Below are positions 8,732 through 16,390 of a stretch of DNA of 64,000 nucleotides, in pieces (within the stretch, counting starts at the first letter, position 1; each line of letters starts with the position of its first letter). Origin of the DNA: Bacillus sp. BHET2. GTDB taxonomy: Bacteria > Bacillota > Bacilli > Bacillales > Bacillaceae_B. The notes under the pieces were generated by a model. That model worked only from the letters and a program-made list of their open reading frames with translations. It was not told the DNA's origin and searched no databases. Made by a program: the position numbers and the translations under genes. The stretch spans positions 434,001-498,000 of the forward strand of contig NZ_VCQN01000003.1 in the NCBI RefSeq assembly GCF_005938125.1, written 5' to 3'.

Positions 8732-11700
8732 ATGAATTCTACACAAAAGCTTTCATCCGGAGGCCTTCAATTCACCTTTTTAAATAGTGGTGATGTCTTT
8801 GAAATAAGCCATACATCTACAATGATCAATCAATTATTGAGTAACCCGATTGATGGCTCATTAAATAATCTTTATTTAAGGATCTATCAACCATCTGGTA
8901 TCGAAGTTGTTCCATTACTCGGTGTCGGGTCAAAGAGTGCGGTCCAATTTTCAGAATCACAGGTGAAGTGGTCCGGGAAATACATGAATCTTCAGTACGA
9001 CGTAACGTTTACCCTTACACAAGACGGGATTTGGTTCTGGGATGTGATGGTGGATGGACAAGATTCAGAGATAGATGTGATTTATGGACAAGATTTAGGG
9101 CTGGCAGATAAAGGTGGAGTCCGCTCGAACGAAGCTTATATGTCTCAATACATTGACCATAAAGTGTTTGTTGATGATGGAAAAGGTTTTGTGGTCTGTT
9201 CCCGTCAAAATCAACCGCAGACGAGTGGGTTTCCTTATTTTCAGCAAGGATCTATTGGAAAGACGATCGGCTACTCAACGGACGGTTTTCAATTTTTCGG
9301 ATTATCTTACAAAGAGACAAATAAACCGCAAATCTTAACACAGTCTTCATTAGCAAATGAAGTTTATCAATATGAATTTGCCTATACGGCACTCCAAACA
9401 GAGAAGGTTCGCTTATCAGGGAAAGAACAGTTTGTCTTTTATGGTTTGTTTAGAGAAAATCATTCTGAAGCCATTTCCACTTTAGAATTTCAACAAGAAG
9501 TTGGAAGTGCTTGGGAAGAAGCACAAAGGGGAGATGAGGCATTCACAGCTCCACTTGAAAAAGTGTCACAAGCGGCGGGAATTGGTGAGCCTCTTCAAAC
9601 TGATGGAATATCTAAAGAAGAAATCGACAATCTATTCGCGGAACGTCATACGGAAGAATGGGATGGAGACCGTTTGCTATCCTTTTTCACAACGACTCAT
9701 GAACATGTTGTGTTAAAAGAAAAAGAATTGATCGTTGAACGTCCACATGGACATATTCTCATGTCTGGTGGGAATCATGAACGGAAGGAAGGGACTATCA
9801 CATCCACATCCTTCATGTACGGAGTATTCAATTCGCAACTTGTGGTTGGAAATACATCGTTTAATAAGATGTTAACGAATACCCGCAATCATTTAAACGT
9901 CCTGAAAACCTCAGGACAGCGTATTTATGTTGAAATCGATGGGAAATATCGTTTATTTACCATGCCATCCTTGTTTGAACTGGGCTTCAATTATGCACGC
10001 TGGTATTACAAGACAAAGGATGACACAATCATCATCACAAATTATACGACTATTGATACGCCTGAAGTCCGATTAAATGTCCGATCTGAGAACGGACGAC
10101 AATACCGGTATCTTGTGTCAAATCAGATTACGATGAACAACAATGAATATGAAGTACCTTATAAGGTTGAAAGAAACGGAGACATCCTTACCGTATCTGC
10201 TGATTCTCAATCTGAAAGCAGTCAAACATACCCTGACCTTTGCTATAAACTGAAGGTGGATGGGGCTGACATGAGCGTGAAAGATGAAGGGATATTGGGT
10301 AAGAATATCCAGCCTGGCAGTGCATCACTTTGTGTACTCGATTTAACAGCGACCACGGAATGGACCATGACCATTCAAGGTCTTCTTTACGGGGAGGACA
10401 TAGAAATTCAAGAGCGGGATAGTGATCGTGAAATAGAGCGTTATCGCCATTACTATCACCAAGTGATGAACGGGTTTAATCTTTCTCAACATGGCAAAGC
10501 TCCAAGTGAACTAGCGAAAGTCAATTCCATAGCATGGTGGTATACCCACAATATGCTTGTTCATTTTTCGGTCCCTCATGGGTTGGAGCAATACGGGGGA
10601 GCGGCTTGGGGAACGAGGGATGTGTGCCAAGGACCGACGGAGTACTTCATGGCAACTCATAACTATCAAGCCGTGAAAGATATCATCAAAACGGTTTATT
10701 CCCATCAATATGAAGATAACGGTAATTGGCCACAGTGGTTCATGTTTGATCGTTATTATACGATTCAGCAGGATGATAGTCATGGAGATATCATTGTTTG
10801 GCCGTTAAAGGTAGTCGGTGATTATATCGCTGCAACTCATGATTACAGTATTCTGGAGGAAGAGATCCCTTATACAAGCAGGGAAGGCTTTGTTTTTTCA
10901 GAGGGAAAGGCGACGCTGTTACATCATATTCATAAACAAATCGGGTATATGAAAGAACATTTTTTACATGGCACATTTCTTTCCTCATATGGGGACGGCG
11001 ATTGGGATGATACACTCCAACCGGCCAATCCTCAACTTAAACAGTATATGGCTAGTAGCTGGACCGTCGCGCTTACTTATCAGGTATTGAATAAGCTTGC
11101 TGATGTTCTTCAAGGTGTCCGTGATGGGGAAGCCGAGGAATTCAAAGCCCTTGCTACAGGAATTCAGAATGATTATAATCGATACATTTTGCAAGATGAT
11201 GTGATACCGGGCTTTGTATACTTGGAAGACCCGAAACATGCAGAGATGATGCTGCATCCAACCGACACGAAAACGGGCATAGACTATCGCCTTCTGCCAA
11301 TGAACCGGAGCATCATTTCTGAGTTATTTACACGAGAACAAGCCGATTCCCATTATCAATTAATAAAGGAACATCTCTATTGCCCAGATGGGGTCCGATT
11401 AATGAATCAGCCTGCCAACTACAAAGGCGGTGTAAGTACACATTTTAAACGAGCAGAACAAGCAGCCAACTTTGGACGGGAAATCGGTCTCCAATATGTA
11501 CATGCCCATATCCGTTTTGTAGAGGCGATGGCTAAGCTCGGAAATAAGGAAGAAGTGTGGAAGGGCCTTGAAATCATTAATCCTGTAGGGTTGAAAGAAG
11601 TCGTTCCGAATGCAGAAAGAAGACAAAGTAACACATATTTCAGCAGTTCAGACGGCAAATTTAATACTCGATATGAAGCACAAGAACGCTTTCATGAGCT

Positions 11701-12061
11701 CCGTGAAGGAACTGTACCTGTAAAAGGAGGCTGGAGAATTTACTCAAGCGGACCTGGAATCTATATGAACCAATTGATCTCCAATTGTTTGGGAATCCGG
11801 CAAGAAGCAAAGGATTTGATCATTGATCCCGTATTACCAGAGACATTTGATGGCTTGACCTTTGAATTTAGATTTATGAATCGTCCGGTAGCCTTTACTT
11901 ATCACATAGGACAAGAGAGTAACCATATTGTTGTGAATGGTGAAAAGGTAGTGACAGAAACGGTTTCAAACCGTTATCGAACTGGTGGAGTGAGGGTTAA
12001 TCATAAGGTTCTTGAGAATCTGTTGAATGAGGAAGGGAATAGGATTGAAGTATTTATATAA
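8732..12061 (+). CDS. GH94 phosphorylase, likely 1,2-beta-oligoglucan phosphorylase (SOGP)
   Basis: 1109 residues, the same size class as the L. innocua SOGP Lin1839 and longer than cellobiose phosphorylase (about 800). The N-terminal half is a beta-sandwich-rich region; the C-terminal (alpha/alpha)6 barrel carries GGAAWGTRDVCQGPTEY and GDWDD at residues 756-760, where the GH94 general acid aspartate lies. It would cleave beta-1,2-glucosidic bonds with phosphate to give glucose 1-phosphate, saving ATP. It has no signal peptide, so it is cytoplasmic. It follows the GH3 gene by 19 bp with a GAGGGG site and ends at a terminator. The specificity call rests on length and gene order; other GH94 activities remain possible. 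Confidence 0.85.
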   Translation: MNSTQKLSSGGLQFTFLNSGDVFEISHTSTMINQLLSNPIDGSLNNLYLRIYQPSGIEVVPLLGVGSKSAVQFSESQVKWSGKYMNLQYDVTFTLTQDGIWFWDVMVDGQDSEIDVIYGQDLGLADKGGVRSNEAYMSQYIDHKVFVDDGKGFVVCSRQNQPQTSGFPYFQQGSIGKTIGYSTDGFQFFGLSYKETNKPQILTQSSLANEVYQYEFAYTALQTEKVRLSGKEQFVFYGLFRENHSEAISTLEFQQEVGSAWEEAQRGDEAFTAPLEKVSQAAGIGEPLQTDGISKEEIDNLFAERHTEEWDGDRLLSFFTTTHEHVVLKEKELIVERPHGHILMSGGNHERKEGTITSTSFMYGVFNSQLVVGNTSFNKMLTNTRNHLNVLKTSGQRIYVEIDGKYRLFTMPSLFELGFNYARWYYKTKDDTIIITNYTTIDTPEVRLNVRSENGRQYRYLVSNQITMNNNEYEVPYKVERNGDILTVSADSQSESSQTYPDLCYKLKVDGADMSVKDEGILGKNIQPGSASLCVLDLTATTEWTMTIQGLLYGEDIEIQERDSDREIERYRHYYHQVMNGFNLSQHGKAPSELAKVNSIAWWYTHNMLVHFSVPHGLEQYGGAAWGTRDVCQGPTEYFMATHNYQAVKDIIKTVYSHQYEDNGNWPQWFMFDRYYTIQQDDSHGDIIVWPLKVVGDYIAATHDYSILEEEIPYTSREGFVFSEGKATLLHHIHKQIGYMKEHFLHGTFLSSYGDGDWDDTLQPANPQLKQYMASSWTVALTYQVLNKLADVLQGVRDGEAEEFKALATGIQNDYNRYILQDDVIPGFVYLEDPKHAEMMLHPTDTKTGIDYRLLPMNRSIISELFTREQADSHYQLIKEHLYCPDGVRLMNQPANYKGGVSTHFKRAEQAANFGREIGLQYVHAHIRFVEAMAKLGNKEEVWKGLEIINPVGLKEVVPNAERRQSNTYFSSSDGKFNTRYEAQERFHELREGTVPVKGGWRIYSSGPGIYMNQLISNCLGIRQEAKDLIIDPVLPETFDGLTFEFRFMNRPVAFTYHIGQESNHIVVNGEKVVTETVSNRYRTGGVRVNHKVLENLLNEEGNRIEVFI

Positions 12062-12073
12062 GAGAACTTTAGA

Positions 12074-12104
12074 GCAGGCGCTAATTGCGTTTGCTTTTTT
12101 TTTT
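12074..12104 (+). terminator. rho-independent terminator of the GH3-GH94 operon
   Basis: Stem GCAGGCGC / GCGTTTGC (two G-T pairs), 5-nt loop, followed by ten T residues, 13 bp after the GH94 stop. Confidence 0.8.
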
Positions 12105-12143
12105 ATAAGAAATGAGCGGTATGTTTGGGGAGTATTGATAAGC

Positions 12144-12178
12144 GAAGAAGACCCGATTCACTTCAATGGGTCTTCTTC
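12144..12178 (-). terminator. hairpin at the 3' end of the small membrane-protein gene
   Basis: Perfect 11-bp stem GAAGAAGACCC / GGGTCTTCTTC with a 13-nt loop. It overlaps the last codons of the leftward gene ending at 12163. The T run is weak on both strands, so terminator function is moderately supported. Confidence 0.5.
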
Positions 12179-12585
12179 TTATTTTGATGCAATTTTTGAT
12201 AAAAATGCTTTACCAACAAAACAAAAGCAGCGATTCCGATATAAATGAGGAAAAAGACAATGTATCCCCATAACCCAATGATGGCATCAATGAATTCCAT
12301 CTGCCCACGGTTTGTAATCGATTGCTGAATCTCGATTGCGAAGACCAACACAAACATGAAGGTCAATGTATAGAAGAAAGCAAGTGCTGTAATCCCGAAA
12401 GTAAACTTCGATAGAATCTTCGACACAACATATACAAGAAAGAATACTGACATTCCAATGATACCCATGATCCAAAAATGAAGATCTTTATCCGTAAGCG
12501 TGAATCCGAGATCACCCGCCAGTACAATGAACATGTCGTGGAGGTTGTTGATGATCTCCACTATAAACGTAATGCTTTCTTTCAT
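12163..12585 (-). CDS. hypothetical membrane protein, four predicted helices
   Basis: 140 residues with hydrophobic segments near residues 38-58, 65-84 and 103-127 and a weaker one near 5-25, ending in a basic tail (HQNKKKTH). I do not recognise the family. It stands alone, convergent with the GH94 gene and divergent from the ECF sigma operon. The last codons form one arm of a strong hairpin. There are no catalytic motifs, so no function is proposed. Confidence 0.6.
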   Translation of the reverse strand: MKESITFIVEIINNLHDMFIVLAGDLGFTLTDKDLHFWIMGIIGMSVFFLVYVVSKILSKFTFGITALAFFYTLTFMFVLVFAIEIQQSITNRGQMEFIDAIIGLWGYIVFFLIYIGIAAFVLLVKHFYQKLHQNKKKTH

Positions 12586-12730
12586 ACAATAAACACCACT
12601 TTTTTATGGAATTTGTACTTTACGAGTATAACAGGAATGTAGATTGAGTGTCAGGTTATAGCCAATCTGACAAATGGAAGAAAAAGAAACATGTCTATTA
12701 AACTTATTTTTTTTTTTTTTTGATTAAAAC

Positions 12731-12759
12731 TGTAGTGATTCTCTATTTTCTTTCGTCTA
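12731..12759 (+). promoter_or_regulatory. candidate ECF-type autoregulated promoter
   Basis: TGTAGT (12731-12736) and CGTCTA (12754-12759) with 17 bp between them. CGTCTA matches the -10 of Bacillus ECF sigma promoters, and the -35 is a weaker match to TGAAAC/TGTAAC. It lies 34 bp ahead of an ECF sigma gene, as expected for autoregulation, just after a 15-T homopolymer at 12707-12721. Confidence 0.5.
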
Positions 12760-12792
12760 TTACTATGAGACCACAAGAAAGGGGGAGAGAGG

Positions 12793-13326
12793 TTGGTGGA
12801 TCCGGTAGTTGAAAAAGCGAAGAATGGTAGTGGGCATGCTTTCAGGATGCTGATCGAAATGCATAAACAGTATGTGTTTAAATGCATTTACGGTGTCTTG
12901 AGGAACCAGAAGGATGCAGAAGATGCGTCCCAGGAAGTGTGGATGAAGATTTACAACTCTCTCCCTCAATATGAGCATCAAGGCTTTAAGACGTGGATGA
13001 CAAGGATTGCGGTGAATCATGCGATTGATTGTAAGCGAAAGCTTGAAAGGAAGAGTGAGGACCTTGTCGACGAGCTCCCGGTGAAGGAAACACGAGATTC
13101 AGCAGTAACCCTGTTGTTAAAAAAAGAGCAAAAGCAGCTCGTGATGAGGCATTTACAGGATGTACCTGAATCCTACAGAGAAGTGATTGAAGGTTTCTAC
13201 ATAAAAGAAAAATCGTATCAACAGCTGGCGAGTGAACAGCAGGTGCAGGTAAAGACGATTGAAACGAAACTGTACCGGGCAAGGCTTTGGATGCGGAAGA
13301 ATTGGAAGGAGGAGGATTTCAGATGA
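12793..13326 (+). CDS. ECF-family RNA polymerase sigma factor
   Basis: 177 residues. Region sigma2 (about 10-75) contains DAEDASQEVWMKIY and the -10 recognition helix F.TWMTRIAVNHAIDCKRK; region sigma4 (about 110-170) is a helix-turn-helix ending SYQQLASEQQVQVKTIETKLYRARLWMRK. The start is TTG at 12793 or GTG at 12796, both behind AAGGGGGAGAG. The stop overlaps the ATG of the anti-sigma gene (ATGA), indicating translational coupling. It probably directs transcription of its own operon from the CGTCTA promoter (inference). The subgroup (SigW/X/M/V-like) cannot be settled by eye. Confidence 0.93.
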   Translation: MVDPVVEKAKNGSGHAFRMLIEMHKQYVFKCIYGVLRNQKDAEDASQEVWMKIYNSLPQYEHQGFKTWMTRIAVNHAIDCKRKLERKSEDLVDELPVKETRDSAVTLLLKKEQKQLVMRHLQDVPESYREVIEGFYIKEKSYQQLASEQQVQVKTIETKLYRARLWMRKNWKEEDFR

Positions 13327-13769
13327 GTCATATCGCCCTGGATGAATGGAAAATGTATGCCAGAGATGAAACGGATGATAACAAGCGTATCGAATACGAA
13401 GAGCATCTTTACAGATGTGATCATTGTATGGGGCTTTATATGGAAGCAGTGAATGCGGTTCAGGAAGATCTTCCTTCCCTTGAAGGTCCGTCCCTCTACA
13501 CAGATGAGGTGATGGAGCGGATTCCGTTTGCATGCGAACGAGTAAGAGATTTGTCCCGGAAGCGTTGGTATGAGGAAAAAGTGTTCCATTATGTACTGGC
13601 GACTGCGATGACGCTGATTTTGATGGCTACGGGTATTTTTGGTGAGATACTGAAGGTACCCTCAGAATTTGAAAAAAATCGTCAATCATCCTTTACGGAA
13701 AATATCTTAAGTAAAACAACGGCATTACTCGATGATGTCGAAAAAGTAAAAGAACAGGAGGCAGAGTAA
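13323..13769 (+). CDS. membrane-anchored zinc anti-sigma factor
   Basis: 148 residues. I use the ATG at 13323 (behind GGAGGAGG) rather than upstream in-frame codons inside the sigma gene. The N-terminal part has the ZAS zinc-binding pattern H-x3-C-x2-C (HLYRCDHC, about residues 28-36), which in other anti-sigmas sequesters sigma2 and sigma4. One membrane helix near residues 88-108 (FHYVLATAMTLILMATGIF) is followed by a short extracytoplasmic tail, the usual RsiW-like topology. The sigma factor is probably released by regulated proteolysis or tail sensing. It is coupled to the sigma gene by a 4-bp overlap. Confidence 0.85.
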   Translation: MSHIALDEWKMYARDETDDNKRIEYEEHLYRCDHCMGLYMEAVNAVQEDLPSLEGPSLYTDEVMERIPFACERVRDLSRKRWYEEKVFHYVLATAMTLILMATGIFGEILKVPSEFEKNRQSSFTENILSKTTALLDDVEKVKEQEAE

Positions 13770-13770
13770 G

Positions 13771-14847
13771 ATGGAAAATAGGAAGAATCCGATTATTGCA
13801 TTTTTGTTGGCGTTTATCCCAGGGGTTGGGTTGATGTATTTGGGGAAGGTGATGAGAGGATTCGGGTTCTTATTAATTGTTTTCGGATCCCTTCCAGTCG
13901 CTTTTTTTGCAGCAGATTATATCATGAGTGTTCCGCTTGCCATATTGTTGGTAGGATGTGGATTTCTCGTTTATGTAATCAGTATTGTGAATACAGCTTT
14001 ATTGGCATCAAAAGGATTAAAGGGCCGGGAAAAAAGCATAACAAATGATGAAAATTTAAGCAGTGAACGATTCTACACCATCATCCTTTCCATGATTCCA
14101 GGACTTGGTCATTTCCAGCTTGGATTGATGAATCGTGGTGTTACGTTTTTGGCTACGTTTCTCGGTGTTGCCGCAATGATCCTATTTGTGACAGCCATGA
14201 CAGGAAGAGGGGAATTCATGGTATTCTTGATCGTCCTCCCTGTTGTTTGGGTATACAACTTCTTCGATACGATGCAGCTGTTGAATAAAAAGCAGGTAGG
14301 GGAAGTGCTGAAGGACCGGTCCGTGTTGGAAGACCTCGAGGCGCAGCATGAGGGAGGCAGAAAGAGTAAAGCGTTCGCTACATTTCTATCCATGTTCCCC
14401 GGGGCGGGTCATTTGTACCTTGGTTACCAGAAACGGGGCATTCAGCTTATGGCTACGTTCTTGTTCTCTATATATATTTTAGATGTTCTCAGATTAGGAA
14501 TCTTTCTTTTCTTAGTACCGATCATCTGGTTCTATAGCTTCTTCGATGGTTTGCAAAGGTCCTCGAAACACGGCAAAGAACCTTTAGAAGATACTCCGAT
14601 TGTCTCTTATCTTATCAATCAACAAAAGTGGGTGGGAATCGGATTGATGCTTCTTGGTGTGTATTACCTGGCAACGAACATCCTGATGCCTCTATCCCTT
14701 CCTATGTTAGAGCTTTATGGAATTGACCCATATCATGTGATGAACAGTTATATCCAGCCGGGAATCGTCTGTCTTCTCCTGATTGGGGGAGGCATCAAAT
14801 TGGTGGCGGGAAGTAAAAAGACCAGTTCGAAAGAGGAGGTATCTTAA
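13771..14847 (+). CDS. multi-pass membrane protein with three TM2-like repeats, ECF operon
   Basis: 358 residues built from three copies of one module: PGVGLMYLGKVMRG (17-30), PGLGHFQLGLMNRG (110-123) and PGAGHLYLGYQKRG (210-223), each followed by two membrane helices and, in copies 2 and 3, a FFD motif (NFFDTMQ, SFFDGLQ). The P-G-x-G-x4-LG-x3-RG pattern resembles TM2-domain proteins. A fourth hydrophobic pair ends the protein. It begins 2 bp after the anti-sigma stop behind AGGAGG, and its stop overlaps the next start (TAATG). A role in sensing or responding to envelope stress is inferred from the operon only. Confidence 0.7.
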   Translation: MENRKNPIIAFLLAFIPGVGLMYLGKVMRGFGFLLIVFGSLPVAFFAADYIMSVPLAILLVGCGFLVYVISIVNTALLASKGLKGREKSITNDENLSSERFYTIILSMIPGLGHFQLGLMNRGVTFLATFLGVAAMILFVTAMTGRGEFMVFLIVLPVVWVYNFFDTMQLLNKKQVGEVLKDRSVLEDLEAQHEGGRKSKAFATFLSMFPGAGHLYLGYQKRGIQLMATFLFSIYILDVLRLGIFLFLVPIIWFYSFFDGLQRSSKHGKEPLEDTPIVSYLINQQKWVGIGLMLLGVYYLATNILMPLSLPMLELYGIDPYHVMNSYIQPGIVCLLLIGGGIKLVAGSKKTSSKEEVS

Positions 14848-15797
14848 TGAGAACATGGAGAGTGGGATCTATATCAATGGGGGCATCCCTTCTGTTTTTA
14901 GGAATTTATTTACTGCTATCCCAACTATTAAAATGGGATTCAGCATACATGTTAGCAGGTTGGTGGCCAGTACTCTTTATCGTGTTAGGGGCAGAGATCC
15001 TAGTGTACTTATTTTTATCAAAGCAGGAAAATCCGATAGTAAAATATGATATTTTAAGTATACTATTTGTGGCAGTCATTGGAACGGTTGGGATTGGGTT
15101 TACAGTACTGCAGGCGACAGGTTTGATGGGGCAGGTTCATGCTTTTTTTGATTCGGAAGTGAAAACAGCAGATCTTCCTCCATTTAACAAGCAGGTGGAT
15201 GAAGATATTAAGAGGATCGTTGTGGATTCGAGCCATCATCCTTTAACGGTAGAAACGGTTACGGGTAATGAAGTGAGCGTCTTCGGGACGTATCGTTCAT
15301 CTTTAATCGGAGGGAAATCTTTGTTGACTGGTTCGGAAGATTACCTGATGACCGCAAAAAAAGGTGATACATTGTATATCACGTTGAAAAGTCTTCCGGA
15401 TCAGAACGGCTGGATGCAATCGGGAAGCGAAATGGAGGCGACGCTTGTTGTACCGGCATACACGGCCTTGGAAATCTCGAGTGATGACAATGAAGTCACC
15501 CTGAAGCCGAGAACCCTTTCAAGCTCTTGGGAAGTATCACGTTCATCATTGGTCAACCTAGTCCTTCCCTCATCAGAAAACGTAAGCATCAATGCTGAAA
15601 ATGTTAGGGACATTCAAGGCGGAGACACTAAATGGCAATACACCAAAATCGCCAACATCTCCAATGTCCATGAGGATGAGAACGATGATTACACAGAAAC
15701 AACCCCAAACAAATCCGCCACCTTGAAACTTGGAAACGGACAACACCCCATCACCATCACCCAAGCCGATCAAGTGCACGTATCCATTAAGAATTGA
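14847..15797 (+). CDS. membrane protein with LiaF/toastrack-like C-terminal beta domain
   Basis: 316 residues. Four hydrophobic segments occupy residues 8-110 (including GWWPVLFIVLGAEILVYLFL, typical of DUF5668/LiaF-type membrane domains). From about residue 120 there is a beta-rich extracytoplasmic domain with repeated VxVxxxxH...V strands, resembling the DUF4097 toastrack fold. Proteins of this shape regulate envelope-stress systems (LiaF/LiaG, PspC-associated), so an output or feedback role for the ECF operon is plausible. The last ~50 codons are strongly C-ending compared with the rest of the gene. A half copy of the GGGACGGACC repeat starts at the stop codon. Confidence 0.7.
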   Translation: MRTWRVGSISMGASLLFLGIYLLLSQLLKWDSAYMLAGWWPVLFIVLGAEILVYLFLSKQENPIVKYDILSILFVAVIGTVGIGFTVLQATGLMGQVHAFFDSEVKTADLPPFNKQVDEDIKRIVVDSSHHPLTVETVTGNEVSVFGTYRSSLIGGKSLLTGSEDYLMTAKKGDTLYITLKSLPDQNGWMQSGSEMEATLVVPAYTALEISSDDNEVTLKPRTLSSSWEVSRSSLVNLVLPSSENVSINAENVRDIQGGDTKWQYTKIANISNVHEDENDDYTETTPNKSATLKLGNGQHPITITQADQVHVSIKN

Positions 15798-15811
15798 GGG
15801 ACGGACCTTGA
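15797..15811. repeat. half copy of the AGGGACGGACC palindrome family
   Basis: GAGGGACGGACCTTGAA, matching the left arm of the short class (compare 40328 and 42741), right after the toastrack gene stop. No complementary arm follows within 90 bp. Confidence 0.7.
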
Positions 15812-15900
15812 AATAGAAGCATTACTAGTATTACGGGGATCTTGGTGTTTCGGGAGGAATTTCATTCATTGGAAAACTTGATTTGCAGGGGATCGTGATA

Positions 15901-15961
15901 AGGGACGGACCTCCAACGCCTCCGAATAAGGACAGATTATGCCGATTGGAGGTCCGTCCCT
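15901..15961. repeat. AGGGACGGACC palindrome, long class (61 bp)
   Basis: Arms AGGGACGGACCTCCAA and TTGGAGGTCCGTCCCT are perfect inverted repeats of 16 bp around a 29-bp centre. It lies between the ECF operon and the hflX leader. Confidence 0.9.
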
Positions 15962-16037
15962 CACCAAACCATATCTTCCCATCCATCTCCGGTTGTGGTA
16001 GAATGGGTATAATTTATATGAAATGGAGGTTTTCCTT

Positions 16038-16079
16038 TTGATTTTAATCAGACAACGCATCCGCAATTTGAACGCTTAA
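16038..16079 (+). CDS. putative leader peptide 1 of hflX (MILIRQRIRNLNA)
   Basis: A 13-codon ORF with TTG start, GGAGG at 16025-16029 and an 8-base spacing. The peptide has R-Q-R and R-I-R, the +X+ pattern known to cause macrolide-dependent ribosome arrest in some erm leaders. Its end codons form one arm of a leader hairpin. No homologue is known to me. Confidence 0.4.
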   Translation: MILIRQRIRNLNA

Positions 16080-16177
16080 TTGAATAAGTTCAAAGGCTCT
16101 GCCTGTGTGCAGGGTAAATGGGATCGGTCTGACTATTTCTAAAGGATTCTTCATTTGACGATGAATGGAGGACGGGG

Positions 16178-16210
16178 ATGCCAATTGGCTTCTCTTTCTT
16201 GTTTGGTTAG
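16178..16210 (+). CDS. putative leader peptide 2 of hflX (MPIGFSFLFG)
   Basis: A 10-codon ORF with ATG start and GGAGGA five bases upstream, rich in Phe. It lies between the candidate antiterminator and the terminator. It could be a second sensing ORF or chance. Confidence 0.35.
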   Translation: MPIGFSFLFG

Positions 16211-16324
16211 GAATAGAATTGAATATTTACCGGGTGACGCTAATAATGGTGTCTCCAACTAGAAAGCGCCAGAAGAAATGCGGGCTTCTTCGTGTACTCC
16301 CGGTTATTCAAATCCATTTACAAG

Positions 16325-16352
16325 AACACAGGCAGATGTCTGTGTTTTTTTC
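16325..16352 (+). terminator. leader terminator upstream of hflX
   Basis: 7-bp stem AACACAG / CTGTGTT, 8-nt loop, then a run of T. It precedes a gene rather than following one, the arrangement expected of an attenuator. Confidence 0.65.
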
Positions 16353-16390
16353 ATGCATTTAATACAAGAAAAAGGATGGGAAGTGACGAA

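Larger units (their letters stand above)
16008..16352 (+). promoter_or_regulatory. hflX leader: candidate ribosome-mediated transcription attenuator
   Basis: The leader starts near a -10 TATAAT at 16008. It holds two short ORFs with good ribosome binding sites (16038-16079, 16178-16210) and ends in a terminator (stem AACACAG / CTGTGTT at 16325-16346, then T residues) 39 bp before hflX. TCTGCCTGTGT at 16098-16108 is a perfect 11-base complement of 16326-16336, the 5' half of the terminator, so it could act as an antiterminator. TTGAAC at the end of the first ORF can pair with GTTCAA at 16088-16093, so a ribosome paused there would change folding. Attenuation is inferred. Confidence 0.5.

Noticed and set aside
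12707-12721. Run of 15 T residues
   Set aside because: There is no hairpin before it, so it is not a terminator; probably an ordinary slippage-prone homopolymer.
13153-13589. Leftward ORFs of over 120 codons opposite the sigma/anti-sigma genes
   Set aside because: They lie fully opposite well-supported coding genes, with no start signals or recognisable domains.
16001-16352. T-box riboswitch upstream of hflX
   Set aside because: The AGGGTGGNACCGCG-type T-box sequence is absent; short ORFs fit ribosome-mediated attenuation better.
16165-16362. 65-codon ORF in the hflX leader
   Set aside because: It runs through the leader terminator; the better-supported short ORF at 16178 lies in another frame with a correctly spaced ribosome site.
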